Notes under the pieces: model-generated
Told to the model about the DNA's origin: nothing
Databases searched by the model: none
What the model saw: only the letters and a program-made list of their open reading frames with translations
Translations under genes and position numbers: made by a program
Part shown: positions 10,664 through 22,157 of the stretch, one piece after another
How positions within the stretch are numbered: the first letter of the stretch is position 1
How the letters are laid out: every line of letters begins with the position of its first letter
Assembly (NCBI GenBank): GCA_963675135.1
Contig: OY776131.1
Location: 33,441,381 to 33,505,380, forward strand
Origin: Galeopsis tetrahit
Lineage: Eukaryota; Streptophyta; Magnoliopsida; Lamiales; Lamiaceae
Reading direction: 5' to 3'
DNA length: 64,000 nucleotides

Positions 10664-11656
10664 CACACCACGAAATCACGAAATGACGAGAACAATTACA
10701 GAGGAAATATTCAAACGTCCAACTCCCATAGTTGGCGAAAACATTTTGTCTAAGGATTTTAAGTAAATTCAACCATTTGTTAAAATTGATACATATAAAG
10801 TATTTTTCTATTTTTTTATAGAGTAAACTATAGATTATAAATGAAATAAAATGATCAATTAATATAGATTATAAATGAAATAAAATGATCAATTAATATG
10901 GAGTAAACTACGAAATAATCATATATATATATATATATATATATATTATTTTCTTGAGATATAGGGTGTGAATGTATTCTAAAATAATTTTAAAAACTTT
11001 ATAAAATATATATAGAATATTGTAGAGGATTTTAGAGAATTTTTAGTTATGGTGAATAAAAAAAATCACGTGAGTGTATTCTAAAATAATTTAAAAAACT
11101 TTATTTAGAAAAGTTTTAGTGATTAATAAAAAAATTTAAAATCTTTCAACTAAGTTTGATTAGTTGATCACCTATAAAGGAAAGGGGATTAGAGATGTGC
11201 GTTGACTTAATTGAGAGAATATTTATGCAATTATTTGTTATAATATAATTTTTTTTAATAATTTTTTTTTTTATAAATTTGTTTATATAATATTAATTTA
11301 CTATATTTAAACATATCATTGTATTTGTAAAAACTTGACGTGAAAATGAAAGACTACACACAAATGGTTTTATCATGTTTAAAAAAAAAAAATACACATT
11401 TTAATTATGTGAATACTAGATATATTTTGATTGTTTGTTCAATTGAGAGTTTATTATTGATTTAAAGTGTGATTTATGCCATGAAAATAGGTTATAGAGA
11501 TGTCAGTTCTTCTTAGGGGATGTCTGTTTTGGGATGAAATTTTTGAATTTGGAAAAATCAACCCATGATCTACTTTAGAATTTAGATTTAGAATTTTAAA
11601 ATCTTACCCTACAAACAAAGACTTATAATTAAATTCTACAAAAGTAAATCCTATAA
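10664..11656. other. AT-rich spacer with microsatellite
   Basis: It holds a roughly 46-bp direct duplication (TATAGATTATAAATGAAATA, 10829-10900) and an AT microsatellite at about 10921-10946. No gene is visible. Confidence 0.5.
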
Positions 11657-11950
11657 ATATTTACTAACTCTGTATAGATACATATATAAACACCTATAGT
11701 TCTATACTATAAAGTTAAATAATATTTTATTAATGCTTATTAAATATTTACTAACTCTGTATAGATACATATATAAACACCTATACAAGTTAAATACCCC
11801 ATCCCTTTTTTCCCCTCCCCATAACTCGAACCCAGGACCTGTGGCCTAGGTAGTGGTGCTCTAACCACTTGAGCTATCCCACTTTGTCACATATATAAAC
11901 ACCTATAGTTCTATACTATAAAGTTAAATCATATTTTATTAATGCATATG
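11657..11950. repeat. Tandem duplication of about 86 bp, second unit split by a SINE
   Basis: The unit runs from TAAATATTTACTAACTCTGT to TTATTAATGC. The first copy is about 11657-11742. The second starts about 11745, is interrupted by the SINE and its target duplication, and resumes at 11889. The duplication is therefore older than the SINE insertion. Confidence 0.7.
11786..11888 (-). mobile_element. tRNA-derived SINE with 19-bp target duplication
   Basis: On the minus strand it starts GACAAAGTGGGATAGCTCAA, with a polymerase III A-box-like TAGCTCAAGTGG and a B box GGTTCGAGT about 35 bp later. It ends in AT-rich sequence. It is flanked by ACATATATAAACACCTATA (11767-11785 and 11889-11907), a long direct repeat typical of LINE-mobilised SINEs. 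The first 20 bases are identical to the SINE at 57414, so the two share a family. It is a transposed RNA gene derivative, not a working tRNA gene. Confidence 0.85.
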
Positions 11951-12204
11951 TTATTAATATATTAAAAAAATATTATAATATATAAAAATACAAAAATATA
12001 AATATATTCAAATTTGTAGAAATGAATATGTTATAAATGCATTAGAATAAAAAAAGTTTAATTAACATTGAAAAAGATATAAAAAATTTAATAAAATATT
12101 TAAAAATATAAAAAAATGTTTAATTAACATTGAAAAAGATATAAAAATTAATATAATATTTAAAAATAATATAATATTTAAAATTATTATTTTAATAAAT
12201 CGTC

Positions 12205-12233
12205 CCCGCGTAAAAACGCGGGTATAGGGCTAG
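12205..12233 (+). mobile_element. Helitron-like 3' terminus
   Basis: A stem-loop CCCGCGT-AAAA-ACGCGGG (12205-12222) is followed 7 bases later by CTAG (12230-12233) and then T. That matches the hairpin-plus-CTRR end of Helitrons inserted before T. A TCTATACTATAAAG motif resembling Helitron 5' ends occurs at 11701 and again near 11912, so a short non-autonomous element ending here is plausible. The 5' boundary is not secure. Confidence 0.5.
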
Positions 12234-12424
12234 TATATATATATATATATACATATTTTTTTAATTACCGACGGAATATAATTTTTTTTATTTTTTTAAT
12301 TACCGGCGGAATATAATTTTTTAAATTACGGACAGAATTACCAACATAATATTCCGTTGATAAACCAAATTTAAATTAAAAATAGGCTGACCCGGGCCCA
12401 TTGGGTTAGGCCCAAAAAATTACA

Positions 12425-12870
12425 TTTACAATTAATAAATTAAAAAAAAAAATTACAATAATTATAAGTCATAAATTTAGTGATTAATATAAGTTAAATA
12501 ATTTTCAATTATTAAATGGACTTGTTTTAAAAAAAAATTATACATATGGACATTTTACAATTTTAATCAAAGCAAAAAAAAAAATAGATTTACAATATAT
12601 AAATTAAAAAAAAAAATTAAATTTACAATAGTTATAAATCACAAATTTAGAGATTAATATAAGTGAAAGAATGTTCAATTATTAAATGGATTTGTTTAAA
12701 AAAAAGAGTAAAAAATGTACACATAGGTACATTTTAGAATTTTAATCAAAGCCAAAAAAAGAAAAAAAGATTTACAATATATAAATTAAAAAAATTAAAT
12801 TTACAATAGTTATAAGTCACAAATTTAGTTATTAATATAATGGAAAGAAATTAATTTTGTGAATTTAAAA
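12425..12870. repeat. AT-rich tandem repeat, about 185-bp unit, 2.3 copies
   Basis: ATTTACAATATATAAATTAA, AGTCACAAATTTAG and CATTTTACAATTTTAATCAAAGC-like words recur in the same order near 12425, 12590 and 12770. There is no coding potential. Confidence 0.65.
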
Positions 12871-12929
12871 AAAAAAGGTAAAAATTGAGTACATAATTAA
12901 TATTACAATTATAAACGATAAACAGACTT

Positions 12930-12990
12930 GTTCGAGTGGTAGACTCTCCTCACTAGCTAGGCGCCCACAGGTTCGAGTCCCACAAAGGCA
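12930..12990 (+). repeat. tRNA-like sequence, probably a different SINE head
   Basis: TTGTTCGAGTGGTAGACTC resembles a polymerase III A box and ACAGGTTCGAGTCCC a B box, about 35 bp apart. The intervening sequence does not fold as a clear cloverleaf to my eye. No poly(A) tail or target duplication was found, so a SINE fragment is more likely than a tRNA gene. Confidence 0.4.
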
Positions 12991-13019
12991 AAAAATTCGG
13001 CCAATTATTCACATAGCCT

Positions 13020-13730
13020 CCCGCGGGCCTGTGCTTGGGTGCGAGTCTGGTTTGGGGCCAGTCCTGTTGGGTTGGGTTGGGTTGGGCCCGGGTCCGGACT
13101 GATGTAAAAGCTTCTGGAGGTGTAGTTGTTCACCACCCTTGTCCACTATTTCAGCCAAAAGTCTTCCCTTTCTGTTTCGTCTTCCCTTTGTCATCACGAT
13201 GGGGTTGGCAACATTCGCTAACACGATGGTTGGGTTTTCCATAGTTGTAGCAATTTCCCGTGAATTTCTGCTTAGTGGCAACAGTAAGAGCATAATTCTT
13301 TCCTTTGATGACTTTTTTGTTGGGGTTTTTTCTTTTATTTGATGGACTAGGATTCTCCATCAAGTTTCCTTTGACCTCAATCGAGGCAGTAAAGAGTTTC
13401 CCATATCTCTTTTAGTTGTCCTCCTCAAACCAAAGTCGGACGATCAAGTCCTTCAGCTCATTTCGATCCTTTCGTTTGTGTTTGAGGTATGACTTAAACT
13501 CATTTCAAGATGAAGACAGTTTTCTACCACAATAGCTACCAGAAAAGGGCCCGGCAACAACATACCTTCTACAGTAGTGTTATCAAAGATTGGCTACAGT
13601 TTCTGGACTTGTTCGACAACAGATTTATTGTCTTCCATCTTGAAGCCAAACATTGCAGCAACCACAAATTTCTTGATTCCTATATCTTCAGTTTTATTCT
13701 TCTTCTCCAAAGAATCCCATAATTCCAAAT
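13020..13730 (-). pseudogene. Copia gag remnant (UBN2-type gag with zinc knuckle)
   Basis: On the minus strand, from about 13730 downwards, a frame reads ELWDSLEKKNKTEDIGIKKF and FKMEDNKSVVEQVQKL, matching the UBN2 gag domain of plant copia elements. Near 13270-13220 the frame around CYNYGKPNHRVSEC is a CX2CX4HX4C zinc knuckle whose second cysteine has become tyrosine. Basic lysine-rich stretches precede it. Many stops and frameshifts separate the pieces, so no protein can be made. Gag normally packages element RNA. No LTRs for this copy were identified. Confidence 0.8.
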
Positions 13731-13789
13731 GTTATTATCACCAAAATTATTATTGCAATCTTAGTTCTCGTCTTCGATTTTGAATCATG

Positions 13790-14110
13790 TTGAAATTAAT
13801 TAATTAAATGGACGTCTCAAGTAATTTGATTGATTGATTAGGTGAAATATTATTCACAGTTTTCTTGTTGAGATGCCCCACAACATGAAAAATCTTTTAT
13901 AAACTTCACTTTTACAATATCCATAATTTTATATAAAATGTCATTACTTTAGATCACACATACACACAAGGCAACTCATTTATTTACTATCTATATATTT
14001 ATATATATAATAACACAATAGTGAAGTTTTCGCCCAAATATTAAGTATTAAAATATTATTATTTCTACGTGGCGCACAGGTAAAGAATTAGGCACATCTC
14101 ATTCTAAAGT
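13790..14110. other. Decayed Stowaway-like MITE and spacer
   Basis: 13865-13990 contains words shared with the MITE at 29127-29409 (ATAAACTTCACTTTTACAATAT, AAAATGTCATTAC, ACACATACACA), but the CTCCCTCCGT ends are gone. Confidence 0.4.
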
Positions 14111-14114
14111 TTAG

Positions 14115-14930
14115 TTGAAATACATCTCACTACTCTCTCTCTCTCTCTCCGTCCTTTGGGCTCCCTCCTTTCTTCTCATGCTTTTAAATCCAATCAAACC
14201 TTTCATCGTCTTCTTTATTGCATTCCCGTTGCAGAAATCGGCACTGAGCGTCCCCTACCGCCGCGATTTCCTCCAAGTCGGCAACGTTAGTCGGCTGTGG
14301 CATTAGGCGGGCCTAGACGTCACCTGGGCGGCCCCATTCCGCCTAATCGCTGATATTGGGGGTGCTAAGAAAAGGAAATAAATCTCACCCAATCAGATGC
14401 CTGTTGTTGCTTGCTACTGAAGACACGGGAGAGAGACGTACTGCTGCGGCAACGGGAACACGGCGACGACGATGGGCCGACGGGAGCGGCCAAATTAGTT
14501 CTATGGAGCGGCGGCTGAAGAGGTGGGTTTTCAAATTTACAATCTTCAACCTTTGCGACTGTATGTGGGCATGAGAATTGAAAAATGAATTAGGTTTTTA
14601 GTTTTATTTTATTAATTAGGGTTTACTGATTAGGATTTTTTTTTTGGGCTGTGTATATGTAGAATTAGACTAATAGGCAATTTTAGGCCCAGTTACCTAT
14701 TTGCCTCACTCTTACTCTCATTTTCATCGCAGCAACAGCCACGCAGTGCCACCTCTTTCCCCCGGCCCCTTCTCTCCCCCAGCCCCCCGGCTCCCGCCTG
14801 CAGCCATTACGCTACCGTCGCGTCGCCTCCGCAGAGCCGCTGTCGGCCGCTTCTCTCCGTCGACCTCTTCTCTTCCCCTCCGCATCCGCCGCGCCCTCCT
14901 TACCTTCTCCTATCAATTTTGAAATTTTAT
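14115..14930. other. GC-rich island, possible captured exon or 5' UTR, function unknown
   Basis: Two GC-rich patches (14230-14345 and 14400-14525) and a third rich in CCG/CGC (14740-14905) stand out from the AT-rich background. Short plus-strand frames exist (14356-14574, 14701-14922). They show low-complexity Arg/Pro/Ser composition, no recognisable domain and no similarity to one another. A possible splice donor (AAGAG/GTGGGT) lies near 14523. GC-rich first exons are often picked up by plant transposons, but I cannot show a parent gene. Confidence 0.3.
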
Positions 14931-16379
14931 GTAAGTTTTTTGTAGGTATTCTATAATATTTGTAATTTTAAAAAAAAAAACTAAATCTATAATTTTTATG
15001 TGTTTGGTTGAAGATTCAGAACATTTTTTATTACCGAACATTTTTTTTTAAATATTTTCCTTTTTTCTAATTGTTGTTGTTTTCGAAAATTTTGTTAGAA
15101 ATTATTATATTTTGTCGATTTATTTTTAGAGATTTATTACTCTTTTGGAAAAACATTTCCGAAAATTGTTGTTTTTTTCAACAATTTTAATTGAAAAGTT
15201 GAAGATTTTTTTTAATGTATTTGTTGTCTATATTTTATGAATGATCTATTTTGGTATTTTATTTAATGTTTGTTTGTTTGCATTTTAATGTTGGTATTTT
15301 TAAATTTTTTATTCATCATAGAATGAAACGGTTAATATTATTTGATTAATTAATGAATCAATTGGTACAAAACTCAATTAGTGGACAATTAGCAAACGAT
15401 GAGGTTTTCCAGGAAGCCAACTATTCAAATTCAAAGTTGTAGATAGGCCAGTTTTATTGGGATTTTATTGGAAGGTTTTTTAAATTCTACTTCATATCTC
15501 TCTCTCTCTCTCTCAAATTATACCACATCAATATTTTTTCAATTCATTTTCTCAATTATTTTCTCCTTCCAGGATTTTATATCATTTTACTAAAATTAGT
15601 TTGATTGGGACTGCTTTGGCCTCCATTTGTGATTTTTAAAAGTTGATTGTCCTTAAATTGTCAGTCCAAAAAATATAATTTTTTTTGTTTATAGGATAAG
15701 TCTCTAAGCAAGCTCTATAGACAGGGGAGGCTTCCCTCATCCTGTGCAAGAAGGCACATTTTGGATCCCAGCAAGTTGCCAAGTTCATTATGACACATAT
15801 GATGTCTTTGGAGCATCTACTAAATGCATCACCACAACTTCACTATTTAAAGTTCTATGTATGATGGTATAAACTAAACGATTTTGTATTGTTTAAATTA
15901 ATATCTATTTACTTTTGAATGTCGGTGTGTTTAATTAAAAGTTGTATCAATTAACAGCTGGAATATTTTGATTTGGACGATTGAATTTAATTTCTTATGG
16001 ATGCAGATGGTTCAAGTTTCGATTGTGCTCTGAGCTTCGTCGAGGTTAATTCTCAGTTGATTTTGGGGTTTGAATTCATAGGGATGAACTTCAATTCGAC
16101 GGTTTTCGGAGGATTTTCAAATTCTTTGTTCGTCCTAACAATAACTTTCATTTTTTGTCATTAAATTTCTCTAGAATTCTTGGACTTCAGTTTGCATACA
16201 CTGCCTCAAACTCTGTTTATTCACCTGTCTCCAATATTCTCATTGGCGGCGTAACGTCTCATGGCTCTCCATTGTGTGAGTCCAATAATTTTAACCATTC
16301 ATTTGATATATTTTTCTTCTAATTGGGTTTCTAGGGTTAATATAGTGAACTTGCACTCTTCTTTTGTCATGCTGTTTTT
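14931..16379. other. Spacer with no confident gene
   Basis: Mostly T-rich. Near 15690-15795 a short plus-strand frame reads LSKLYRQGRLPSSCARRHIL before a stop. It may be an exon scrap of unknown origin. A CT microsatellite lies at about 15498-15513. Confidence 0.35.
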
Positions 16380-16790
16380 CTAACTCATGCCCTACCCATT
16401 GGATAGAGTCATCTTCTTCCAATCTGCGGTTAAATTCTCAATATTAATTGTGACATTCGGTTACTCCCAAATGTTCTTAGTTCTTGGTTACATTTTCTTG
16501 CTCCAATGCATACATATTCAGGTACGTCAGCAATTCCTCATTCATGCTGGTATTCTTGGAAAAACATGAGGGTGCAGTCTTGCGGTGGGGTTGTGGATTT
16601 GTATCGTTTGAGTAATGTGGAATTGGCAAGTGTTTGAAAATGTAATTTGGGATGTGGGTAAAATTCTGGATGAAATCAAAGGACGATTTTGGAGTTGGGT
16701 GACTTGCTACAATACAGTCTCGAGTAGTATACCATACAGAGAATGGCTCTATGGTCCATGGTGCTTTCTCAGTGGACGGCAATAGCCTTA
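16380..16790 (+). pseudogene. Possible LINE C-terminal remnant
   Basis: A plus-strand frame near 16625-16785 reads ENVIWDVGKILDEIKGRFWS, then SIPYREWLYGP. The IK-x(4)-WSW ... EW-x(2)-P spacing matches the extreme C terminus of plant L1-type LINE proteins, as in the clearer copy at 19250-19921 (KIKMHLWSW ... VEWFCDP). Upstream frames are broken. No poly(A) tail or target duplication was found, so this remains tentative. Confidence 0.35.
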
Positions 16791-17213
16791 GAATCGAAGT
16801 TGTGTGTGTTGTCTACCTTCAATATGTTATGCTATTTGGTTTTTTACTCTATTTTTATCTTTCTGTTCCGTCGTGGAGTACTCCTGATGCCTCTGCAATC
16901 TTTGATACTATAGTATTTTAACATATTGAGTTATTTTGCGATATTATGAACAACTTTGTTAAGTGTCAAGTTGAATGTTGTAAAATTGTACCAGATTGAG
17001 AGCTTATCTATTTATGATTTAGTGTAGCTGCAAACATTAGTTGAGTGGTTAAGTTGTAATTATTGAATTTGAGATTTATTTATAACAAGTTTTGTATAAT
17101 TACATAATGTGTATTGCTTAGGTAAACGAGTAATGAGTAATCATATTATAGTAGTGTGGCTCTTTTAAGTTAAATTGAAGAGATGCAATATTTCTTTTTA
17201 ACCAATACAGATT

Positions 17214-17385
17214 ATCATTTTCATTGTATACATATTTCTTCTTTCAATTTCTAAGTGTTTTAGAATAAAAATTAAAATATTATTCACATAATAAAATGTC
17301 ATCATTTTCATTGTATACATATTTCTTCTTTCAATTTCTAAGTGTTTTAGAATAAAAATTAAAATATTATTCACATAATAAAACA
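17214..17385. repeat. Tandem duplication, two copies of about 86 bp
   Basis: The block from TCATTTTCATTGTATACATA to TTATTCACATAATAAAA occurs twice with no obvious mismatch, so the duplication is recent. Confidence 0.85.
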
Positions 17386-17389
17386 TCAT

Positions 17390-18404
17390 TCAACTAGGCC
17401 GTGATTACTGTTGCAAAAATTTACAATGAGGTCAATGAGGTATGCTAAGTAGTTGGTTCTTACTATAATAATCAAAATATCAAATAATAAAAATTTGTAT
17501 GAAAATGATTTAGTCTACAATGTTAATGGGTTAATGATGTGAAACATAACTCAAATATTAAGACAGTTTCAAAATATTTAAGCAGAATTTTTCAAAATAA
17601 ATTTTACTGTATATTACTAATTATTTTATACTACATATTTTATATATAAATAATTTATATGTACATTACTAATTATTTTATACTATATTTTATATATAAA
17701 AAATAACTAATTATTTTAAACAATATCATCGTAAGTCGTGTATCGCATGGGTGAAATACTAATATACATAAAATTTACAAAATTACCTTTCAAAATTCTA
17801 CTCATTATTACACTTTTTTTTAAAAGTGTGTCAAAAATATTTCGGGGACGGGAGTAATGAATTTGTTTGTTGTTATGCCTCATTTAATTGATCTCAATTA
17901 CAATACACTTACATATATATACTTTATTAATATTAATTAAGGTTGCCTTCAATTGATTAATTAATAAACCTAGTTTGAAACTATTCCTCCACTTCGTACC
18001 GTAGTTTGAATACTTACTAAATTTTTATTTTTTTTCAGTTAAAAAGGTGCGAAAATTTTAAAGATGAATTTAAATCATGGAAATCTCATTTTTTTGGATA
18101 CAGTGGTATTTTAAGTTAATTTAAAATGTAATAAAACCCCACTTCATTAATATCAAATCATTTTTCTTGATCTAACTACTTCGCTGTCATTGCAATAAAT
18201 CGATTCTTGAAATAGTTAGTTTTTTTTCTCTTTTTTCTTTTTTATCGGGAACTACAATTTTCTTTTTAATGAATTAGTCTAGTAACTTGTCAATTTTCTT
18301 TCCAGACTAAACCAACATCGACGCAATGCAAAGACATGAAAATGATTAGACAAGTAAAAAGATTGAATAAAGTTAAGTTTCCAACTTCAGCTCTATCCTC
18401 AAAA
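17390..18404. other. AT-rich spacer
   Basis: Contains a short direct duplication (ATTACTAATTATTTTATACT at about 17616 and 17666). There is no gene or complete mobile element that I can support. Confidence 0.45.
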
Positions 18405-18409
18405 TGCAT

Positions 18410-18943
18410 TGTTATGGAATTGTATTCAAAAAGTAATTTCTCACAGATGATAAAATAAGACAACTACAAACGCAATGATTTAAAACGAATAAAGAACTTA
18501 AAGAAAAACACGGAATTTACGTGATTCGATCAAATGATCTACGTCCACGGAGGATAGAAGATTCTCTTCACTAATCACGAATGAAAGTTACAGATTACAA
18601 GTATACACAAACCTTGATATCTAATCGCAGTGTATTTATAGATGTACAATGCTATTGATAACTGCCACTAACAAACTAACTAACAGAATAATCGAAATAA
18701 ACTAACCTGAAAACTGGAAAACATCATACTTGACCTCAACTGATCTGTCATCAGCTGAGTTGGCTTCAGCAGACTTGAACCCAACTGATCTGATTAGACG
18801 ACTTGCATCAGTAAAGTAGTCTACTAAACCTTATCAGCTGAGTACACCTTACTCAACTTGTGATGAACTCCAAGATCAGACGACTAACTACTCTTCTGAT
18901 AGATAGAATCAGATGACATACCAATATTGCATTAATCTCAACA
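18410..18943 (-). mobile_element. Copia solo LTR with perfect 5-bp target duplication
   Basis: On the minus strand it runs from TGTTGAGATTAATGCAATAT to CAATTCCATAACA (534 bp) and contains a TATA box (CTATAAATACA, about 18637-18647). TGCAT flanks it on both sides (18405-18409 and 18944-18948). A single LTR with one intact target duplication is the product of recombination between the two LTRs of a full element. The ends match the LTR at 1842-2434. Confidence 0.9.
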
Positions 18944-19110
18944 TGCATCTTACAAATATTAAATTTAAAATTTGACCTAGCTCCCATAAATGTACATTAA
19001 ATATTTCACCAGTTTGGAGAGTGACGAAAACATGCAACATAGTAGATTGAATTCGTATGTGTCTTCCAAATGGGCTGACGTCTTGTTCGTCGTGCAGACG
19101 AACATGCTTT

Positions 19111-19921
19111 TTTTTTTTTTTTTTGAACGGTAAAAACGATTTCATTTATCTACGAGTACTTGGAGTACTCACCCTTACATTTACATCTATTGGCTATTTT
19201 ACAATTTCACCTTGTTTCTTCCTCCTCTTCCTACTTCTTACTTCCTCTCCTACTCGTTAATGCATGATACAGGATCACAAAACCACTCGACTATCGACGA
19301 GTTCGACTTTATTAGTTGTTTTCCCCCTAGCCAAGACCACAAGTGCATTTTAATTTTTTCCGCAGTCTTCTTAATATCGGGCCTTTCTCCTTTGAATCTC
19401 TTTGCGTTTCTTGTGTTCCACAGTTCCCAGATTATTCCTGACCATATAGTTGACATGATTTTCTTCCTCGCCTTGCCGGATCCCAGAACTTCGGAGTGCT
19501 GTAGAAGATGCAGTTCGATGTTCCTGTGGGAAGCCATGTCCACTTTGATCCATTTGTAGCAGTCCCACCATAATTCTGACGCAAACTTGCATTCCACTAG
19601 TAAGTGTTGATTGCTTTCTGCTTCCTGCTCGCACATCTGACATTTGGCGCCCTCCTCGTCGATTTGTATACCTCTTCTTCTTAAATTGTCGACGGTCGCG
19701 AGCCTTTCTTTGATTGCCTTCCAAACGATGGTCTGGACTTTTCGAGGAGCGTGGTTACTCCATAAAATCGTGAATGCTGCTTTCGCTTCTGCCTCCTCGT
19801 CTTCTGTTTCCATCTCCTCTTTCATCTTTGTGTACGCTGTGCTCGTTGAGTAGTTCCCCGTAGGTGCCATCGTCCAGCTCCAGTAATCATTTTGCCCCTG
19901 TTTGATCCTATACCTGTCCAA
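19111..19921 (-). pseudogene. 5'-truncated L1-type LINE: zinc-binding RT domain and 3' UTR
   Basis: An open minus-strand frame (19921-19250, 223 codons) matches the zf-RVT C-terminal domain of plant LINE reverse transcriptases. It reads WSNHAPRKVQTIVWKAIKER, then LRRRGIQIDEEGAKCQMC with the CX2C...HX4C finger (CQMCEQEAESNQHLLVEC), then WELWNTRN and the terminal WSW...EWFCDP. A short 3' UTR ends in an A-tract (T-run at 19108-19124 on the plus strand). AACATGCTTT lies on both sides (19101-19110 and 19922-19931), a target-primed insertion signature. The reverse transcriptase and endonuclease parts are absent because of 5' truncation, so the copy was dead on arrival. No frame breaks suggest a young insertion. 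Confidence 0.9.
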
Positions 19922-19967
19922 AACATGCTTTCTGATATACTATCAAGACCTTATTTTAAATGAAATA

Positions 19968-20267
19968 CTCCTTCCGTCCAATTTTATTATGCCCACTTCT
20001 TCGGACACGGGTTTTAATGAATATTGATTAGTTTATGTATAAAATAAATAAGTTGGGGGTATGATGGGATGTTGTGGGGTCCATTTATAGATAAAGTGAT
20101 TGTTTATGAATAAAGTTAGTGGCAATTTGAGTAAATAAGTGATGGTTGGAGGGTGGAGATAAAGTAGTGTGAATAGTATTATTTACAAAAAGGGAATAGG
20201 CATAATAAAATTGAAATTGAACAACTAAAAAAAGGAAAATGGGAATAATGAAATTGAACGGAGGGAG
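19968..20267. mobile_element. Stowaway-like MITE
   Basis: Inverted ends CTCCTTCCGTCCAATTTTATT and, reversed, CTCCCTCCGTTCAATTTCATT, with flanking TA on both sides. The interior contains GGGTATGATGGGATGTTGTG, shared with decayed copies at 20690-21000 and 21336-21588. Confidence 0.85.
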
Positions 20268-20269
20268 TA

Positions 20270-21335
20270 ATACCTATCATCGATCAAATTATTTAGTTAC
20301 GTACCTTTTGCATTAATTCGTAGTTTATATATATAAACTATTCATTCCAGCTAAAAAAAAAAAAGCTTGGTAATTGATGATTGAAGATTTAGCATTAACA
20401 CAATCCACATCTTCTCCCTTACTTCATATTGGGCATTGGGGGATCCAGAAATTTAAATCTGGGGGTACGATAATTTAATGATAACTAAAACTTTGACTAT
20501 TCGAAAAAGAGTGACCCAACTAAGCGAATATATAATCATACAGGTGAAATTAAATAAAAATATAAGACACGTTATGATAAAACATTGTAAAGAGGTCGAA
20601 ATTTATCGAGCTAATAGTTCTATAAAGAAAATATATGAGTAAAAATTAATAGATTAATAGACAATGGAGTACAAAAAATACTTAAATTATATTTGGCTCA
20701 CACAAGAAGTTTTATAAGAAAAATATACCCTTTTTGTCTAAATATTGACAATGTCAATTTATCCGGCCACGAACTTTAATAAATATTGATTAATTTAGGA
20801 TAAAATAGATATGTTGGGGGTATGCGGGAGTATGATGAGATCTATTTATAAATAAAGTGAGCGTTTATGAATAAAAATAATGACAATTTGAGTAAATAAG
20901 TGATAGTTTGAGAGTGAAAATAAATTATTAAAATAGTGTGAATAATATTATTTTTTAAAATGGAATGAGAACTAATCAAATTTAAGTGAGTAATAACTAA
21001 ATAAAGAGTCACACTCAATTGAATGGTACAATTATGCAATTAAGTCACAATTTTAATTTGATTAGAATTTAATGTGTTGAAAATTTAGTTGAACAATTGA
21101 TAATATATCTAAATCACTTTAAAAGCAATTGAACGTATGCATTCAAATGCACACAATAATTTACCTAAAATAAATTACAATTATAATATACTCCGTATTT
21201 TATATTCATAATATTTTAATAAGTAGTAATTAAACACCAAATACAAATAGAAAATGAAGCCCAATGGTGATTTTTTCAAAGCGGCCCAACGTTGATTTTT
21301 TTTTTTCAAACATGTGCTATGTATAGTATATATTA
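20270..21335. other. AT-rich spacer with a decayed Stowaway-like MITE
   Basis: About 20725-20985 retains the interior of the MITE family above (AATAAATATTGATTAATTTA, TGTTGGGGGTATG, GAATAAAAATAATGACAATT) but has lost its clean ends. There is no gene. Confidence 0.5.
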
Positions 21336-21588
21336 CTCCCTCGATCCACCAAAAGTAGTCCCATGGTGGATGGACACAAGTTTTAAGAAAAATGTAGATA
21401 AAGTAAGAGTATTATAGGGTATTGTGGGGTTCATTGTGAATAAAGTGATTGTTTGTGAATAAAGTTGATGACAAATTGAGTAATTAAATGATGTTTGAGA
21501 GGTGATGGTTTCCATAAAGTGTATGGGACTACATTTGGTGGACAAAGAAAATGAGGCAAATGGGACTACATTTCATGGACAGAGGGAG
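21336..21588. mobile_element. Stowaway-like MITE
   Basis: It begins CTCCCTCGATCCACCAAAAG and ends CATTTCATGGACAGAGGGAG, with TA on both sides. An internal copy of the terminal motif (GGGACTACATTTGGTGGACA, about 21523) lies just inside the right end. Confidence 0.85.
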
Positions 21589-21711
21589 TAGATAGATTTT
21601 TTACATTTTGGGGTACAGTTGTACCCCATGTCTCCAAGTAGGTCCGCCTCTGATATTGGGAAAACCTCTCATTTTCTTGTTGACCACCCCTCTCCCTCTC
21701 ATAATTAATAT

Positions 21712-22157
21712 TTTTTTTGAACATAAAAATGTGTATTACTAGAGTACCAAAACTACTTAAAAAAAGAGAGTACAGATTACAAGTAGATATTACAAAAAGA
21801 TATTGTAAAGTAAAAATGTTCCTCCTCAACACAATCAAACTAATTTAGGATTCGCACGTCAATCATAAAAAGTGAAAAAAGTAATGCGATCCAATTTATA
21901 GATTAAAATGCTCCACATCATAACCTTTGCCTCATCAAACAGTTTTTCCGGGTTCATCTTCTCCTTTTCAAAGACTATAAGTTGTTTCTTTCTTTTCAAA
22001 TCATCCAAACAATACAACACCATTGGCATTCCAAGATAGATTTTGTATATATGTTTGCCTTCAAGAATTCCACTGTGTTGGTGGAAGTGAGCTGCTGCTT
22101 TCAGGGACGCGCGTGGCCATGTGAGTATTAAACCATGAGTAGACATTTTTAACAAGG
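21712..22157 (-). pseudogene. LINE 3' fragment
   Basis: On the minus strand an open frame ending near 21859 includes QLIVFEKEKMNPEKLFDEAK followed by a WSIL segment. This fits the RN..VF...(x)n..W region near the end of L1-type LINE proteins, although it is diverged. Downstream, CTCTAGTAATACACATTTTT followed by GTTCAAAAAAAA resembles the 3' UTR and A-tail of the LINE at 19111. Its upstream side abuts the inverted repeat at 22158. Confidence 0.4.
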
